DNA of 64,000 bases from a bacterium (GCA_030427205.1 JAUHXC010000001.1:496001-560000); one strand, 5' to 3'; positions 41,105 to 50,804 are shown, counted from the first letter of the stretch. Program-made: numbers and translations. Notes: generated by a model from the letters alone, not told the origin.

Positions 41105-42730
41105 TCAGACCGCGATCAGCGCCTCGTGCAGGCTGCGCCCCAGCGCCGAGATCCACTGCACGTGCAGCTGCCGCCCGCGGGGGTCGAGGGTGAAGACGGC
41201 GTAGTTGTTGATGCCCGTCGACCAGTCGAAGTGGGGCAGCCCCGGCAGCAGCAGGTAGCCCGGGTTGGGCAGCTGCCCGCCGGGCCCGCAGAGGAACTCG
41301 GGCACCGTCGAGCCGGGCCCCTGGGCGGTCAGGCGCCCGGCCGAGGCGTGGTGGAAGTCGCCCGAGATGAAGACGACCCCCTCGATGCCATCGAGCTCGA
41401 TGGCCTGCAGCAGCGCGTCCCGCTGCGCGGGATAACCCGCCCAGCGGTCTTCGCCCGACGGGTAGGGGAAGTCGCCGACGGGCACCGAGGTGCACACGAT
41501 CTTGAAGACCGCCTCGCTGGCCCGCAGCCCGGCGAGCAGCCAGTCGAACTGCGCCGCGGAGATGTACTCGGCGTCGGGGCCCAGGCGGGTCGACGGGCGC
41601 CGCTCGCCGCGGCAGTCGAGCACGAAGAACTCGGCGGTGCGGCCCCAGCGCAGCGACTTCCAGATGCGGTCGGGGGCCATCGGATCGCGGCGCAGGGGCA
41701 GGTGCTCGAAGAAGGCGCCGGTGGCCGCCGCCCGCACCGCGGGGTCGAAGGTCTCGGGGTTCCAGTTGTTGTCGACCTCGTGGTCGTCCCAGGTGGCGAG
41801 CAGGCCGGTCGAGGCCCGCAGCCGGCGATAGGGCGCGGTGCCCAGGTTCTCGGCCCACTTGCGGCGGTAGTCGTCGCGGGTGACCGCTCCGTCGGCGTAG
41901 GTGGTATCGCCGAGCAGCACGAAGAGGTCGAGGTCGTCCCGGTCGGCGGCGTCGTCGAGCGCGTCGAAGGCGTTGCCGTTGGAGGTGCAGGCGCAGGCGG
42001 CGAAGACCACCGTATCGAGGCTGTCGGCGGCGCTGGCGGTGCGCACCGTGCCCACCGGGCTGCGGCCGACGGGCGGCGCGGGCGGCTCGGCGCGCTCGAC
42101 GAAGCAGAAGTGATAGCGGGTGGCGGGGCGCAGCTCGGCGGCGTCGACGTGCACGAAGCCGCCGGCGGCGCGGCGCGCGGGGTATTCGGCGATGCGCAGC
42201 GCGTCGGGCTCGCCGGCCGCGGGCCAGATCCACAGCGCGAGCGGCGTATTGCCGGTGTGGCGGGTCTGGATCACGACCCGGTCGGGCAGCGCGTCGCCGG
42301 CGGAGACGCCGAGGGGGAAGACGTCGAGCTCGGCGAGTTCGACGGCCGGATCGAACGGGGGCGGGCCGGCGTCCGGGGCAGCGTCGGGGGCTGCGTCGGG
42401 CTCGGCCATCGCGTCGGGGGCCGCGTCGGGCTCGGGCGCTGCATCGGCGGCGGCGTCGAGGTCGGCGTCGAGGTCGGCGTCGGGTTCGGGCGCCGCATCG
42501 GGCGCCGCGTCCGGTTCGGAGGCCGCGTCGGCCTCGGGCGCCGCGTCGGGGGCTGCGTCGGGCCCTACGTCAGCGGCGTCAGCATCGGGCGGTTCGCCGT
42601 CGAGCGGCCCGCGCAGCGCAGCGTCCGGATCGGCGGTCGCGGGAGGTTGGTCGACGCAGCCCACCGCCAGGGCGCCCGCGGCGAGGGCCGCGGTGCCGAT
42701 GAAGTCCCGGCGATTGGGTCGATGGGCCAT
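41105..42730 (-). CDS. phoD: PhoD-family alkaline phosphatase/phosphodiesterase, Tat lipoprotein
   Basis: 541 residues. The Tat signal NRRDFIGTAALAAG is followed by ALAVGC, so the product is probably an exported lipoprotein. A long Asp-Ala-Pro linker (about 35-125, PDAAPDAAPE words) leads to the PhoD domain: FPLGVSAGDALPDRVVIQT, VFAACAC, LLGDTTYADG, the family signature TWDDHEVDNNW, and SGDFHHAS with metal-binding His. PhoD enzymes hydrolyse phosphodiesters and monoesters with Fe/Ca. The start is the ATG at 42730; it has no Shine-Dalgarno and is covered by a 17-bp palindrome and a possible leaderless promoter. An upstream TTG at 42766 is part of a TTGACA -35 box instead. Confidence 0.9.
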   Translation of the reverse strand: MAHRPNRRDFIGTAALAAGALAVGCVDQPPATADPDAALRGPLDGEPPDADAADVGPDAAPDAAPEADAASEPDAAPDAAPEPDADLDADLDAAADAAPEPDAAPDAMAEPDAAPDAAPDAGPPPFDPAVELAELDVFPLGVSAGDALPDRVVIQTRHTGNTPLALWIWPAAGEPDALRIAEYPARRAAGGFVHVDAAELRPATRYHFCFVERAEPPAPPVGRSPVGTVRTASAADSLDTVVFAACACTSNGNAFDALDDAADRDDLDLFVLLGDTTYADGAVTRDDYRRKWAENLGTAPYRRLRASTGLLATWDDHEVDNNWNPETFDPAVRAAATGAFFEHLPLRRDPMAPDRIWKSLRWGRTAEFFVLDCRGERRPSTRLGPDAEYISAAQFDWLLAGLRASEAVFKIVCTSVPVGDFPYPSGEDRWAGYPAQRDALLQAIELDGIEGVVFISGDFHHASAGRLTAQGPGSTVPEFLCGPGGQLPNPGYLLLPGLPHFDWSTGINNYAVFTLDPRGRQLHVQWISALGRSLHEALIAV

Positions 42731-42747
42731 GGCGGCACGGTGCCGCC
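42731..42747. promoter_or_regulatory. Perfect palindrome adjoining the phoD start codon
   Basis: GGCGGCAC-G-GTGCCGCC, 8-bp arms around one base, directly adjacent to the ATG and overlapping the proposed -10 box. It could be an operator, or a hairpin that controls translation if the transcript starts upstream. Confidence 0.45.
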
Positions 42748-42766
42748 GCGGGCGGGTCGCTGTCAA
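42737..42766 (-). promoter_or_regulatory. Possible leaderless promoter of phoD
   Basis: Minus strand TTGACA (perfect -35), 18 bases, CACCGT (weak -10), then six bases to the ATG. The predicted start would coincide with the start codon. Confidence 0.4.
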
Positions 42767-42850
42767 CGCGGGCCGACGGGGCCGTCGGGGCGGTTCAGCG
42801 CGGGCTGGAGGTGGGTGGGCGCGGTGTAGCGGGGCGGGGCCCCGCGGCGA

Positions 42851-43048
42851 TCACAGGTTGTCGATGAGCTTGTCGATCTGACGCTCGACCTTCTCCTTGG
42901 TCTCGCCGTAGCGGGCCTGGATCTTGCCGACCAGCCGCTCGCGGCGGCCTTCGCTCTGCTCGAGGTCGTCGTCGGTGAGCTTGCCCCACTTCTGCTGGAT
43001 CTTGCCCTTGACGTTGCGCCAGTTGCCTTCGACCTGGTCCCAGTTCAT
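42851..43048 (-). CDS. CsbD-family stress response protein
   Basis: 65 residues from the ATG at 43048 with AGGAGG five bases upstream. It matches CsbD throughout: MNWDQVEGNWRNVKGKIQQK, WGKLTDDDLEQ and a C-terminal helix GKIQARYGETKEKVERQID. CsbD proteins are small, helical, abundant under general stress; the mechanism is unknown. A sigma54-type promoter lies upstream at 43114-43129, instead of the alternative-sigma control known for Bacillus csbD. The region after the stop contains the GC palindrome GCGGGGCCCCGC (42834-42845), which may help end transcription. Confidence 0.93.
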   Translation of the reverse strand: MNWDQVEGNWRNVKGKIQQKWGKLTDDDLEQSEGRRERLVGKIQARYGETKEKVERQIDKLIDNL

Positions 43049-43113
43049 ATGTGCCTCCTGTTGGGCGTCTGTGGCAGCGTTCATGCTGCGGTGAATGGAC
43101 GGGTCGGAGGCAG

Positions 43114-43129
43114 TGCAGCGCCCGTGCCA
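43114..43129 (-). promoter_or_regulatory. Sigma54-type promoter of csbD
   Basis: Minus strand TGGCAC-GGGCG-CTGCA: perfect -24 box, one mismatch in the -12 box and GG-N10-GC spacing. The predicted start is near 43103, giving a 55-base leader. Confidence 0.68.
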
Positions 43130-43178
43130 GCGCCGTCTTTGGCGGCTCTCCGGGCGCTTCGGGCGGCTCGGCGGGGGC

Positions 43179-43199
43179 AAAACGGGGCGGAATGCCCCG
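43179..43199 (-). terminator. Rho-independent terminator of the photolyase gene
   Basis: On the minus strand CGGGGC-ATTCC-GCCCCG followed by TTTT, 36 bases after the photolyase stop. The best hairpin-plus-T-run in the window. Confidence 0.75.
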
Positions 43200-43206
43200 G
43201 GGCGGC

Positions 43207-43232
43207 GCGGGTCGCGCCGCGATCCGACCCGC
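43207..43232. repeat. Inverted repeat GCGGGTCG-N10-CGACCCGC
   Basis: Perfect 8-bp arms immediately after the photolyase stop. It may be a second terminator hairpin, or, being centred about 117 bases upstream of the csbD sigma54 start, an activator site. Confidence 0.5.
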
Positions 43233-43234
43233 GA

Positions 43235-44749
43235 TCAAGGCGCGTCGTCGAGGCGCAGCTGGCCGCGCTCGAGGTCGGCGTACTCTTCGATATAGGGGTC
43301 GACCTTGTACTTGCTGCGGGTCGATTTGCTGGTCATGTAGCGGATCTTGCCGAAGATGGGCCGCTCGGGGCCCCAGGCCCGGTCGAAGCGGCCGAGCACC
43401 CAGAAGATGCCGCTGTACGAGTTCGGATCGCGCCCGTCGATGGCCCAGCGGTTGTTGAGCTCGATCATGATCGACAGCGCCTCTTCGGGGGTCTGCGCCC
43501 AGTGCAGGATCTTCTTGCCCCACAGCATGCGCAGGTAGTTGTGGATGATGCCGTCCCGCCGCAGCTGGTTCTGGGCGGCGTTCCACAGCGCGTCGTGGGT
43601 CTCGGCGTTCTCGAACTGCACCCGGGTGTAGAGGTCGGGGCGCGGGTCGCCGCGGTGCTCGGCGAGGGTGGTCTTCGCCCAGTCGGGCAGGCTGTCGAAG
43701 GTTTTGTATTCGTCGGCGGCGTGGGCGTACTGGTAGCCCACCTCGCGCCAGGTCACCAGCTCGTCGAGGAAGCTCTCGGCGCCGGGCGACATGCCCCACC
43801 AGCCCTCGCGCTTGCCGGTGGGCTGCGGCGCCAGCTTCTCGGGGGTCCAGCCCTCGCGCTCGGCGACGGCGTCGAAGACCTGGTGCGCGCCGACGTGGCC
43901 GTAGTGCAGATAGGGCGAGAGGCGGCTGCTGCCGTCGCGGGTGGGGTGGTTGCGGTTCTGGCCGTAGTCGTCGAGCACGTGCTCGATGAAGTGCGTCATC
44001 CGCTCGGCCCCGGCGATGGGGCCGCCGACGGTGGCGACGGGCGGCACGCTGTTGTCGAGCGGCAGGTGCCGCTCGAGGGCCGCCTCGCGGCTGAGGTCAC
44101 CCGCCGCGGGCCAGCGCTCGAGGATGGCGTCGGGCAGCCGGTCGAGCCGGGGCAGCTCGACCCCGTCGAACGGGTCGGCGGCGGGCCAGGCGTCGAAGTG
44201 CGGCGGCAGGTGTTTGTGCAGCGCGCGGCGGAAGCTGTGGGCCCGGGGGTAGGCCCGCGGCGCGGCTTCGAGGGGCAGCAGCCCGTTGCCGTCGATGGTC
44301 TCGAAGCGGGTCTCGATCTGCTTCGCCGCGGCGGCGAGCATACGCGGGTAGAAGAACATCGGGCTCTCGTCGCCGATGACCACCGCCGCGCGCTCGGCGA
44401 GGGCGGCGAGCAGCCCGCGCCCCGCGCCGTCTTCGGGCTCGACGTAGGCGTAGTAGCTCACCGGGCGCTCGGCGAAGAGCCGCCGGTTGGCGTGCATGCC
44501 GTCGAGGATGAACCGATGGTGGCGCGCGTTGGCCCAGCGATAGCCGATGCGCAGCGGTTCGAAGACCACCAGCGGCAGGTCGAGCTCGGCGGCGTAGAAG
44601 ACCGCCCGCTGCAGCGCGAAGCTGTGGGTCGGGCGCCGGGCGGCGGTCATCCAGTAGAGCACGAACGCCCGATCGGCGGCGGGCGGGCGGTCGTTGCGCA
44701 CGTGGATGCGCAGGGCGAGCAGGTCGTCGACGTCGTCGGGCTGGGACAT
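43235..44749 (-). CDS. phr: Class II deoxyribodipyrimidine (CPD) photolyase
   Basis: 504 residues. The N-terminal half is the Rossmann-like domain (AFVLYWMTAARRPTHSFALQ, typical of class II). The C-terminal FAD domain carries the class II signature MLWGKKILHWAQTPEEAL, NNRWAIDGRDPNSYSGIFW and GKIRYMTSKST. The enzyme repairs cyclobutane pyrimidine dimers using light and FADH. GAGGAG lies four bases before the ATG. Its stop is followed by an inverted repeat and a good terminator, so it is a single-gene unit. No apparent truncation. Confidence 0.95.
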   Translation of the reverse strand: MSQPDDVDDLLALRIHVRNDRPPAADRAFVLYWMTAARRPTHSFALQRAVFYAAELDLPLVVFEPLRIGYRWANARHHRFILDGMHANRRLFAERPVSYYAYVEPEDGAGRGLLAALAERAAVVIGDESPMFFYPRMLAAAAKQIETRFETIDGNGLLPLEAAPRAYPRAHSFRRALHKHLPPHFDAWPAADPFDGVELPRLDRLPDAILERWPAAGDLSREAALERHLPLDNSVPPVATVGGPIAGAERMTHFIEHVLDDYGQNRNHPTRDGSSRLSPYLHYGHVGAHQVFDAVAEREGWTPEKLAPQPTGKREGWWGMSPGAESFLDELVTWREVGYQYAHAADEYKTFDSLPDWAKTTLAEHRGDPRPDLYTRVQFENAETHDALWNAAQNQLRRDGIIHNYLRMLWGKKILHWAQTPEEALSIMIELNNRWAIDGRDPNSYSGIFWVLGRFDRAWGPERPIFGKIRYMTSKSTRSKYKVDPYIEEYADLERGQLRLDDAP

Positions 44750-44838
44750 GGGGCTCCTCGCGGGGGTGCCCCTGTCGATTCGGGTGCTTCGTGACGGGTT
44801 ACCGCCCGTTTGCGGGCACAGTGGGCTCGGCTCGGGCG

Positions 44839-45993
44839 TCAGCCGTCGACGCCTTCGGGCAGCTCGTCGTCGAGGGTGAACCAGAAGGTGGCCCCCTCAC
44901 CCGGGCGGCTGTCGGCCCACAGGCGCCCGCCGTGCCGCTGCAGGATGCGCGCGGCGGTGGCCAGGCCGATGCCGACCCCTTCGAAGTCGCGGTCGGCGTG
45001 CAGCCGCTGAAAGGGGCGGAAGAGGTTGTCGGCGAAGGCCATGTCGAAGCCGACGCCGTTGTCGGTCACGAAGAACGCGTCATTGCGTCGGCCGATGTGC
45101 ATGCGCGGGTCGGCGGCGTCGCGGGTGAACTTGAAGGCGTTGGCCACCAGCTGGCCCAGCGCGATGCGGATGAGCCGCGGGTCGCCCACCGCATGCAGGT
45201 CGGGGTCGATGGTCACCTCGACCCGCCGGTCGGGCCAGCCGCGGCGCTGGTCGCCGACGACGCGCCGGGCGATGGCGCCGAGGTCGATGTGCTCCCAGCG
45301 CAGGGTGGTGCGCGAGGTGCGCGAGAGCTCGAGCAGCGCGTCGAGCACGGTCTCGAGGCGCTCGGACGCGCCGACCATGCGCTGCAGGTAGTCCTGCCCG
45401 TCTCCGTCGAGCTGCTCGCGGTGCTCGTCGAGCAACAGCTCGGCGAACCCGTGGATGCTGCGCAGCGGCGTGCGCAGGTCGTGGGTCAGCGAGTGCAGCA
45501 GCGCCTCGAGCTCGTTGTTGGCGGCGGCGAGCTCGGCGGTGCGCTTGGCGACGCGGGTCTCGAGGTCGGCGGCCAGCGCTTCGATCTCGTCGCGGGCCCG
45601 CTTGCGCTCGATGGCGTAGCGCAGGGCGCGGGCGAGCAGGGCGCCGTCGAAGCGCCCCTTGACCAGGTAGTCCTGCGCCCCGGCGTGCAGCGCCGCGAGC
45701 GCCGTCTGCTCGTCGTCGATGCCGCTGAGCACGAGCGTCGGCAGGCCGTCATGGCGGGCGCGGACCCGGTCGAGGGTGTCGATGCCCCGGGACTCGGGCA
45801 GGGTCAGGTCGAGCAGCAGCGCGTCGTAGGTGCCCGTCGACAGCGCCACGAGCGCCTCGGTGAGCGTCGAGCGCCAGTCGAGGGCGAAGGTGGCGCCGGG
45901 CGCGTCGGTCAGCGCTTCGCGCACGAGCACCGCGTCGCCGGGGTTGTCCTCGACGAGCAGCACCCGAAGGATGGTGATCGTATCGCGGGCCAT
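44839..45993 (-). CDS. Soluble response regulator-histidine kinase hybrid
   Basis: 384 residues without membrane helices. An N-terminal receiver (about 8-130; Asp62 in LLLDLTLPES, LVKGRF at the Lys position) is joined by a coiled coil (RDEIEALAADLETRVAKRTAELAAA) to HisKA (His171 in SLTHDLRTPLRSIHG) and HATPase_c (N box LVANAFKF, DNGVGFD, GVGIGLA). The layout, with a receiver ahead of a phytochrome-like kinase core, occurs in Rcp-linked or multi-step phosphorelays. It has its own sigma70-type promoter. A hairpin GCCCG-TTTG-CGGGC (44804-44817) follows the stop. Its partners are not encoded nearby. Confidence 0.92.
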   Translation of the reverse strand: MARDTITILRVLLVEDNPGDAVLVREALTDAPGATFALDWRSTLTEALVALSTGTYDALLLDLTLPESRGIDTLDRVRARHDGLPTLVLSGIDDEQTALAALHAGAQDYLVKGRFDGALLARALRYAIERKRARDEIEALAADLETRVAKRTAELAAANNELEALLHSLTHDLRTPLRSIHGFAELLLDEHREQLDGDGQDYLQRMVGASERLETVLDALLELSRTSRTTLRWEHIDLGAIARRVVGDQRRGWPDRRVEVTIDPDLHAVGDPRLIRIALGQLVANAFKFTRDAADPRMHIGRRNDAFFVTDNGVGFDMAFADNLFRPFQRLHADRDFEGVGIGLATAARILQRHGGRLWADSRPGEGATFWFTLDDELPEGVDG

Positions 45994-46032
45994 GGGGTTC
46001 GGTTCGTCCGCCGCCGGGTGAGGTCTGGGGGC

Positions 46033-46061
46033 ACGCTACCGCCGACCGCCGAGGGTCACAA
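46033..46061 (-). promoter_or_regulatory. Sigma70-type promoter of the response regulator-kinase gene
   Basis: Minus strand TTGTGA, 17-base spacer, TAGCGT. The predicted start is near 46026, about 33 bases before the ATG at 45993. Confidence 0.5.
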
Positions 46062-46183
46062 GCCCGCCGATGCGGGCCTGCACGTCGTGCATCGCCGTGG
46101 GGATCCGGTCAGCGCGCGGTGGGCCACGATACGCGGCGCGCGGGGGTTTTGTATCATCGTCGACGGCCGGCTCGACCCGCGGG

Positions 46184-49100
46184 TCACCCGGTCGGCCCGG
46201 GCTCTTCGTCGGCCGGAGCGCCCCGGGCGTCGGCGGCATCGGCGGCCTGCTCGGTCATCGGCCATCCCGTGCGCAGGTTCAGGTCGCGCTGCGGGAACGG
46301 GATCTCGATGTCGGCGGCGACGAGCGCCTTGTTGATGGCCGTATTGAGCGCGCTCCTCAACGGCGCCTGGCGGGTCGGGTCGAGGTGGTGCACCCGCAGC
46401 TGGAAATCGAGCGAGCTGTCGCCGTGGCCCATCATCAGCGCGTTGGGGGCCGGATCGGCGAGCACCTCGGGGTTCTTGCGGGCCACGTCGATGAGCAGCT
46501 GCCGGACCCGCTCGACGTCGGTGCCGTAGGCCACCCCGATGGGCACCGAGAGCCGCACCACCCGGTCGCGGTGGGTCCAGTTGATGACCTCGCGGGTGAT
46601 GAAGTCCTTGTTGGGCACGATGATCTCCTGCCGATCGAGGGTCAGCAGGGTGGTCGCCCGGATCTGGATCTTCTGAACGGTGCCTTCGGTCGTGCCGATG
46701 GTGATCCAGTCGCCGATGCGGATCGGGCGCTCCATGAGCAGGATGATGCCGCTGACGAAGTTGGCGACGATCTCCTGCAGGCCGAAGCCGAGGCCGACGC
46801 CGACGGCGGCCACCAGCCAGCTCAGCTTGCTGAGGTCGATGTGCAGCGCGTCGAGCGCGACGACCATGCCCACGAAGAACACCGCGTAGCGGGCGATGGT
46901 GACGATGGCGTAGCGCGCGCCGGCCTCGACGTCGACGTAGCGGAACAGCGACAGCCCGAAGAGGCTCGGCAGCCAGCGCAAGAGCCCGACGACCACCGCC
47001 AGGGTGACGATCACCGCGGCCATGTCGGCCAGGGTCACCGCCTCGGCGGTCTCGCCGCTGCCCAGCGTGTAGAGCGAGACCGCGTCGAGGAAGCCCAGGG
47101 CCCGGCGGTCGATGTCCCAGATCAGGCCCAGGGTGACGACGCCGCCGACGAGGAAGAGCGCCCGCAGGCCGCGGCGGGCCCGGCGCAGCGAGGCCGCCTG
47201 CAGCGTATCGCCGTCGTCGAAGAGCCCGGCCAGCGCCGGGGCGACCCGCTCGCGCACCGGCGGCCAGACGAGGATGCCCACGCCGCCGACGGCCAGCGAT
47301 CCGAGGGCGTTGCTCGCCAGCCACTGCGAGCCGTAGCGGTAGCCGCCGAGGTCCATGCCGACGACCACCACCCCGAAGAGCGCCAGGGCCGACCACGCGA
47401 GCCCCGTGCCGCGCAGCGGCGGGTCGTCGGGCGACCGCCCGAGCATGTCGCGCACCACCGGCGAGCGGGGGCGCAGCAGGCGCAGCAACAGCACCAGCAG
47501 GGCCACTTCGAAGGCCGAGTAGCACAGGCGGGGCAAGGCCTCGAAGCCCAGCGGCTGGGCCGAGAGCGCGGCCAGCGGCACCAGGGTGGCCAGGGCGAAG
47601 ACGAGCCCGGTGCGGGTCGAGCGGCGCAGGGCGGTGGTGGTGTCGGCGGCGAGGCCCAGCTCCACCTGGGCCAGCCCGCGCTCGCGCAGCAGGAAGCGGG
47701 TGAAGAAGACGAGCAGCGCGACGACGGCCAGCATGTCGATGGCGGCGGCGGACGGGCGGCGGACCACGGTGGGCAGCGGGGCCCACTCCATGAGCCGGGC
47801 CAGAGCGACGAGCAGCAGCGGCAGCAGGGTGATGGTCGCCGCGCCGAGCAGCACGAAGCGGACGCCGGAGGGCAGCTCGGGGCGCGGGTCTTCGTCGCCG
47901 TCGGCGGCCGGGTCTTCGGCGGCGGCGGAGCGGTCGGCGTCGGCGCTGGACGGCGTCCGGTCGCCGGGCCGCTCTCTCGCGGGGGTCGGCTCGGCGTCGC
48001 GCGCGGCGTCTTCATCCTCCGCCGCCCGCTCGGCCTCGGCGCGGGCCTCTTCGGCCCGGGCTCGCTCGGCGCGGGCCTCGGCGGCGCGGGCCTCGGCCAC
48101 CGCGCGGGCCGCCGCTTCACGGGCCTCGGCCGCGTCGTCGGCGCCCTGCGCGCCCCGCTCGAGCCGGGCCTCGGCCGCCGCGCGGGCTTCGGCCGCCGCC
48201 TCCTGCCGGGCGCGATCGGCCCGCCGCCGCTCGACCGCCGCGATGCGCTGCAGCCAGACCGCGGCCAGCCGCCGACGCAGCTGCCACCACGCCAGCAGGA
48301 TCAAGAGGCTGCCGACCAGCGCCAGCGACGCCAGCAGGCCCGGCGCCCAGGTCTCGGCGCTGTGGCTCACCGTCCAGGTGCGCCGGTCGAGGGCCACCCG
48401 CAGCAGTCGATCGGTCTCGGCCTGCGCGTCGCTGAGGAAGGCCGCGCCCAGCGGCGGCTTGTCCTGCACCCAGAAGATGCGCGCCCGCACCAGCGCGTCG
48501 AGCTCGGCGAGCACGCTCTCCCGGTCGCCGAGCACCGCCTGCAGAGCCTCGCCGCTGGCCAGAGCCTCGGCGATGACGTCCCGCTCGCTGCGCAGGGCCA
48601 CCCGCAGCGTCTCGCGCAACCCCTGGGCGATCTGGCGCGCGTCGGCGTCGGGCAGCGCCTCGATCCGGGCCAGCCAGGCGTCGTCGAGCCCGTAGACCTG
48701 CGTCGCCACCTCGAGCCGCCGGTTGCGCAGATCGCTCAGCCGCGACAGGCCGGCGGTCGAGCGGGCCCGGCGCAGCTCTTCGAAGCGGCGATCGAGCCGC
48801 TGGAAGACCCCCTTGAGGGTCTGGGCGGTGCGCTGGCTGGTATCGCGGCGCACGAGCTGGGCGATGCTCGACAGCTCGGCCTTCTCGGCCCCGAGCAGCT
48901 TGCGCTGATGGGTCAGGTCGCGGTCGATGGCCACCCGCAGCCGGGCGGCCTCCGCCGAGCCGACCCGCGACTCGGCGAGCAGCACCCGGGCCTCGGCGAT
49001 GAAGCGCGCGCTCGGGCCCTCCGCCGCCTCCATGGTCGCCCGGGCCTCGTCGAGGCGCCGCTGCACGTCCGCCTGACGGGCCTCGAGGGTGCGTTCGAAG

Positions 49101-49954
49101 CGATCGCGGGCCTGCTCGACCCGGGCCTCGAAGGGCTGCAGCCGCTGACGGGCGAGCTCGACCCGGCGGATGCGCAGCTCGGTCTCCGCCCGCAGCTGCT
49201 GCAGCTCGGCGTCGAGCTGGCGCGCGCGGGCTTCGGCGGCGAGCACCTCCAGCCGGGCCTGCTCGAGGTCGGCGCGCAGCTGCTCGGCTTCGGCGCCCTC
49301 GGCGGCGCGCAGGCGCCCGGTCAGATCGGTGACCCGGGCCTCGGCCGAGCGGGCTCGACCGCGGGCCTGCTGGATCTCGCCGGGCAGGCGGTCGAGCCGG
49401 CCCTCGGCGGCCTGCCGCTCGGCTTCGCGGGCGTCGAGCGCCTCGCGCAAGCCCTCGGTGCGGCTCTCGATGCGCTCGAGGGCGTCGGCGTCGACGGTCT
49501 CGGGCACGTCGGGCGGCGGCGTCTTCTCGAGTACCGCCGCCTCTTCTTCGACCGCGCGCCGGCGCTCGGCGACGGTGGCCACCGCCGCCTCGGCCGCGCG
49601 GGTCGCGTCCCGGGCGGCGAGCACATCGTCGATGAGCGCCCGGCGGGCTTCGAGGGAGGCGCGGGCGGCCCTCTCGGGCTCGGGCGCCTCGTCGGACGGC
49701 GGCGGCAGGTCGTCGAGGCTGCGCTGCAGCGACGCCCGCCGCTCGCGCAGCGCGTCGTCGTCGGGCGGCAGGCCCGCGGCCAACGCGGCCAGGCCGTCTT
49801 CGGCGCCCAGCCCGTCGGGGGTCGGCGCGTCGATCGCCGGCGGCGCGCTCGGCGGCCCGGCGTCGGCGGCGACGGCCGATCCGGGGCCGATGATCCAGAC
49901 GAGCGCCGCGAGCAGCGCCCACGGCACGGATCGAGCGACTGGACGGGCGGGCAA
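46184..49954 (-). CDS. Large MscS-type mechanosensitive channel (MscK/KefA-like)
   Basis: 1,256 residues from a TTG at 49954, chosen because AGGAGG lies five bases upstream; an in-frame ATG at 49969 lies at the predicted transcription start. A signal peptide is followed by a long periplasmic coiled-coil region (about 55-530, rich in Arg/Ala/Glu), a first membrane helix near 545, an Ala/Arg/Glu-rich cytoplasmic loop (about 580-680), several helices, and the MscS core (about 1040-1240): [42 protein letters not shown] and VPNKDFI. Such channels release solutes during hypo-osmotic shock; the MscK subgroup may be ion-gated. The extended periplasmic coiled coil may contact murein. Confidence 0.92.
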   Translation of the reverse strand: MPARPVARSVPWALLAALVWIIGPGSAVAADAGPPSAPPAIDAPTPDGLGAEDGLAALAAGLPPDDDALRERRASLQRSLDDLPPPSDEAPEPERAARASLEARRALIDDVLAARDATRAAEAAVATVAERRRAVEEEAAVLEKTPPPDVPETVDADALERIESRTEGLREALDAREAERQAAEGRLDRLPGEIQQARGRARSAEARVTDLTGRLRAAEGAEAEQLRADLEQARLEVLAAEARARQLDAELQQLRAETELRIRRVELARQRLQPFEARVEQARDRFERTLEARQADVQRRLDEARATMEAAEGPSARFIAEARVLLAESRVGSAEAARLRVAIDRDLTHQRKLLGAEKAELSSIAQLVRRDTSQRTAQTLKGVFQRLDRRFEELRRARSTAGLSRLSDLRNRRLEVATQVYGLDDAWLARIEALPDADARQIAQGLRETLRVALRSERDVIAEALASGEALQAVLGDRESVLAELDALVRARIFWVQDKPPLGAAFLSDAQAETDRLLRVALDRRTWTVSHSAETWAPGLLASLALVGSLLILLAWWQLRRRLAAVWLQRIAAVERRRADRARQEAAAEARAAAEARLERGAQGADDAAEAREAAARAVAEARAAEARAERARAEEARAEAERAAEDEDAARDAEPTPARERPGDRTPSSADADRSAAAEDPAADGDEDPRPELPSGVRFVLLGAATITLLPLLLVALARLMEWAPLPTVVRRPSAAAIDMLAVVALLVFFTRFLLRERGLAQVELGLAADTTTALRRSTRTGLVFALATLVPLAALSAQPLGFEALPRLCYSAFEVALLVLLLRLLRPRSPVVRDMLGRSPDDPPLRGTGLAWSALALFGVVVVGMDLGGYRYGSQWLASNALGSLAVGGVGILVWPPVRERVAPALAGLFDDGDTLQAASLRRARRGLRALFLVGGVVTLGLIWDIDRRALGFLDAVSLYTLGSGETAEAVTLADMAAVIVTLAVVVGLLRWLPSLFGLSLFRYVDVEAGARYAIVTIARYAVFFVGMVVALDALHIDLSKLSWLVAAVGVGLGFGLQEIVANFVSGIILLMERPIRIGDWITIGTTEGTVQKIQIRATTLLTLDRQEIIVPNKDFITREVINWTHRDRVVRLSVPIGVAYGTDVERVRQLLIDVARKNPEVLADPAPNALMMGHGDSSLDFQLRVHHLDPTRQAPLRSALNTAINKALVAADIEIPFPQRDLNLRTGWPMTEQAADAADARGAPADEEPGPTG

Positions 49955-49975
49955 AGTGGCCTCCTGCATATCTGG

Positions 49976-50004
49976 AGTTCATGCCGGTCGGCGGCCGCGG
50001 TCAA
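49976..50004 (-). promoter_or_regulatory. Sigma70-type promoter of the MscS-type channel gene
   Basis: Minus strand TTGACC, 17-base spacer, TGAACT. A good -35 and weak -10. The predicted start is near 49969, about 15 bases before the TTG at 49954. Confidence 0.4.
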
Positions 50005-50096
50005 GATCGCGGCGGACGCACCCTGCGAAACACGGCGCGCGACGCGGCGTACCTCCCGGGTGTCCACCCGATGCCTACACTGCAGGAGCGGTCACG

Positions 50097-50762
50097 ATGA
50101 TCGAGCTGTACACCGCCGCGACCCCCAACGGTCACAAGGTCTCCGTCGCGCTCGAAGAGCTGGCGCTGCCCTACGAGACCCGCCGCATCGACCTCGCGGC
50201 CAACGAGCAGAAAGAGCCCTGGTTCCTGGCGATCAACCCCAACGGGCGCATCCCGGCGATCATCGACCGCGAGGCCGACCTGACGATCTTCGAGTCGGGG
50301 GCGATCTTGATCTATCTGGCCGAGAAGGCCGGCCGGCTGATGCCCACCGACCCCGCCGGGCGCTACGCGACGCTGCAGTGGCTGATGTTCCAGATGGGCG
50401 GCGTCGGCCCGATGATGGGGCAGGCCAACGTCTTCTCACGCTACGCGCCGGAGAAGATCCCGTTCGCCATCGAGCGCTATCAGCGGGAGTCGCGGCGGCT
50501 GTTCACCGTGCTCGACGGGCACCTGGCGCAGCATACGTGGCTGGCGGGCGAGGCCTATACCATCGCCGACATCGCCAACTGGTGCTGGGTGCGCACCCAC
50601 TTCTGGTCGGGCGTCGAGATCGACGACCTCGAGCACCTGTCGGCGTGGGTGAAGCGCATCGCCGAGCGCCCGGCGGCGCAGCGGGGCATCGCGGTGCCGC
50701 CGCGCACGCAGAAGAAGACGGTCGACGAGTTCGAGGCCGACGCCCGCAAGATGCTGGTCTGA
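50097..50762 (+). CDS. Glutathione S-transferase family protein, YfcG/Nu class-like
   Basis: 221 residues from the ATG at 50097 (AGGAG eight bases upstream). The N-terminal thioredoxin-like domain has [23 protein letters not shown] and [11 protein letters not shown], followed by [15 protein letters not shown], all typical of the YfcG/YghU group, in which Thr-Pro-Asn near residue 9 replaces the usual catalytic Tyr/Ser. These act as GSH-dependent disulfide-bond oxidoreductases. The C-terminal helical domain includes [16 protein letters not shown]. Immediately downstream is a 40-bp near-perfect inverted repeat. Confidence 0.92.
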   Translation: MIELYTAATPNGHKVSVALEELALPYETRRIDLAANEQKEPWFLAINPNGRIPAIIDREADLTIFESGAILIYLAEKAGRLMPTDPAGRYATLQWLMFQMGGVGPMMGQANVFSRYAPEKIPFAIERYQRESRRLFTVLDGHLAQHTWLAGEAYTIADIANWCWVRTHFWSGVEIDDLEHLSAWVKRIAERPAAQRGIAVPPRTQKKTVDEFEADARKMLV

Positions 50763-50764
50763 TC

Positions 50765-50804
50765 CGGGTTGTCCGGACAACCCCGGGGTCGTCCGGACAA
50801 CCCG
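50765..50804. repeat. 40-bp near-perfect inverted repeat built of two 16-bp palindromes
   Basis: GGTTGTCCGGACAACC (50767-50782, perfect) and GGTCGTCCGGACAACC (50787-50802, one mismatch), 20 bases apart. Taken together the 20-base halves pair at 19 of 20 positions. It begins two bases after the stop of the transferase gene and could be a terminator hairpin (no T-run) or a pair of operators for the next gene. Confidence 0.6.

Noticed and set aside
42731..42766. TTG at 42766 as the phoD start codon
   Set aside because: It is part of a perfect TTGACA -35 box, has no ribosome site and would put 12 Arg-rich residues before the Tat signal.
49954..49969. ATG at 49969 as the start of the MscS-type channel
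   Set aside because: No Shine-Dalgarno precedes it and it lies at the predicted transcription start. The TTG at 49954 has AGGAGG five bases upstream.
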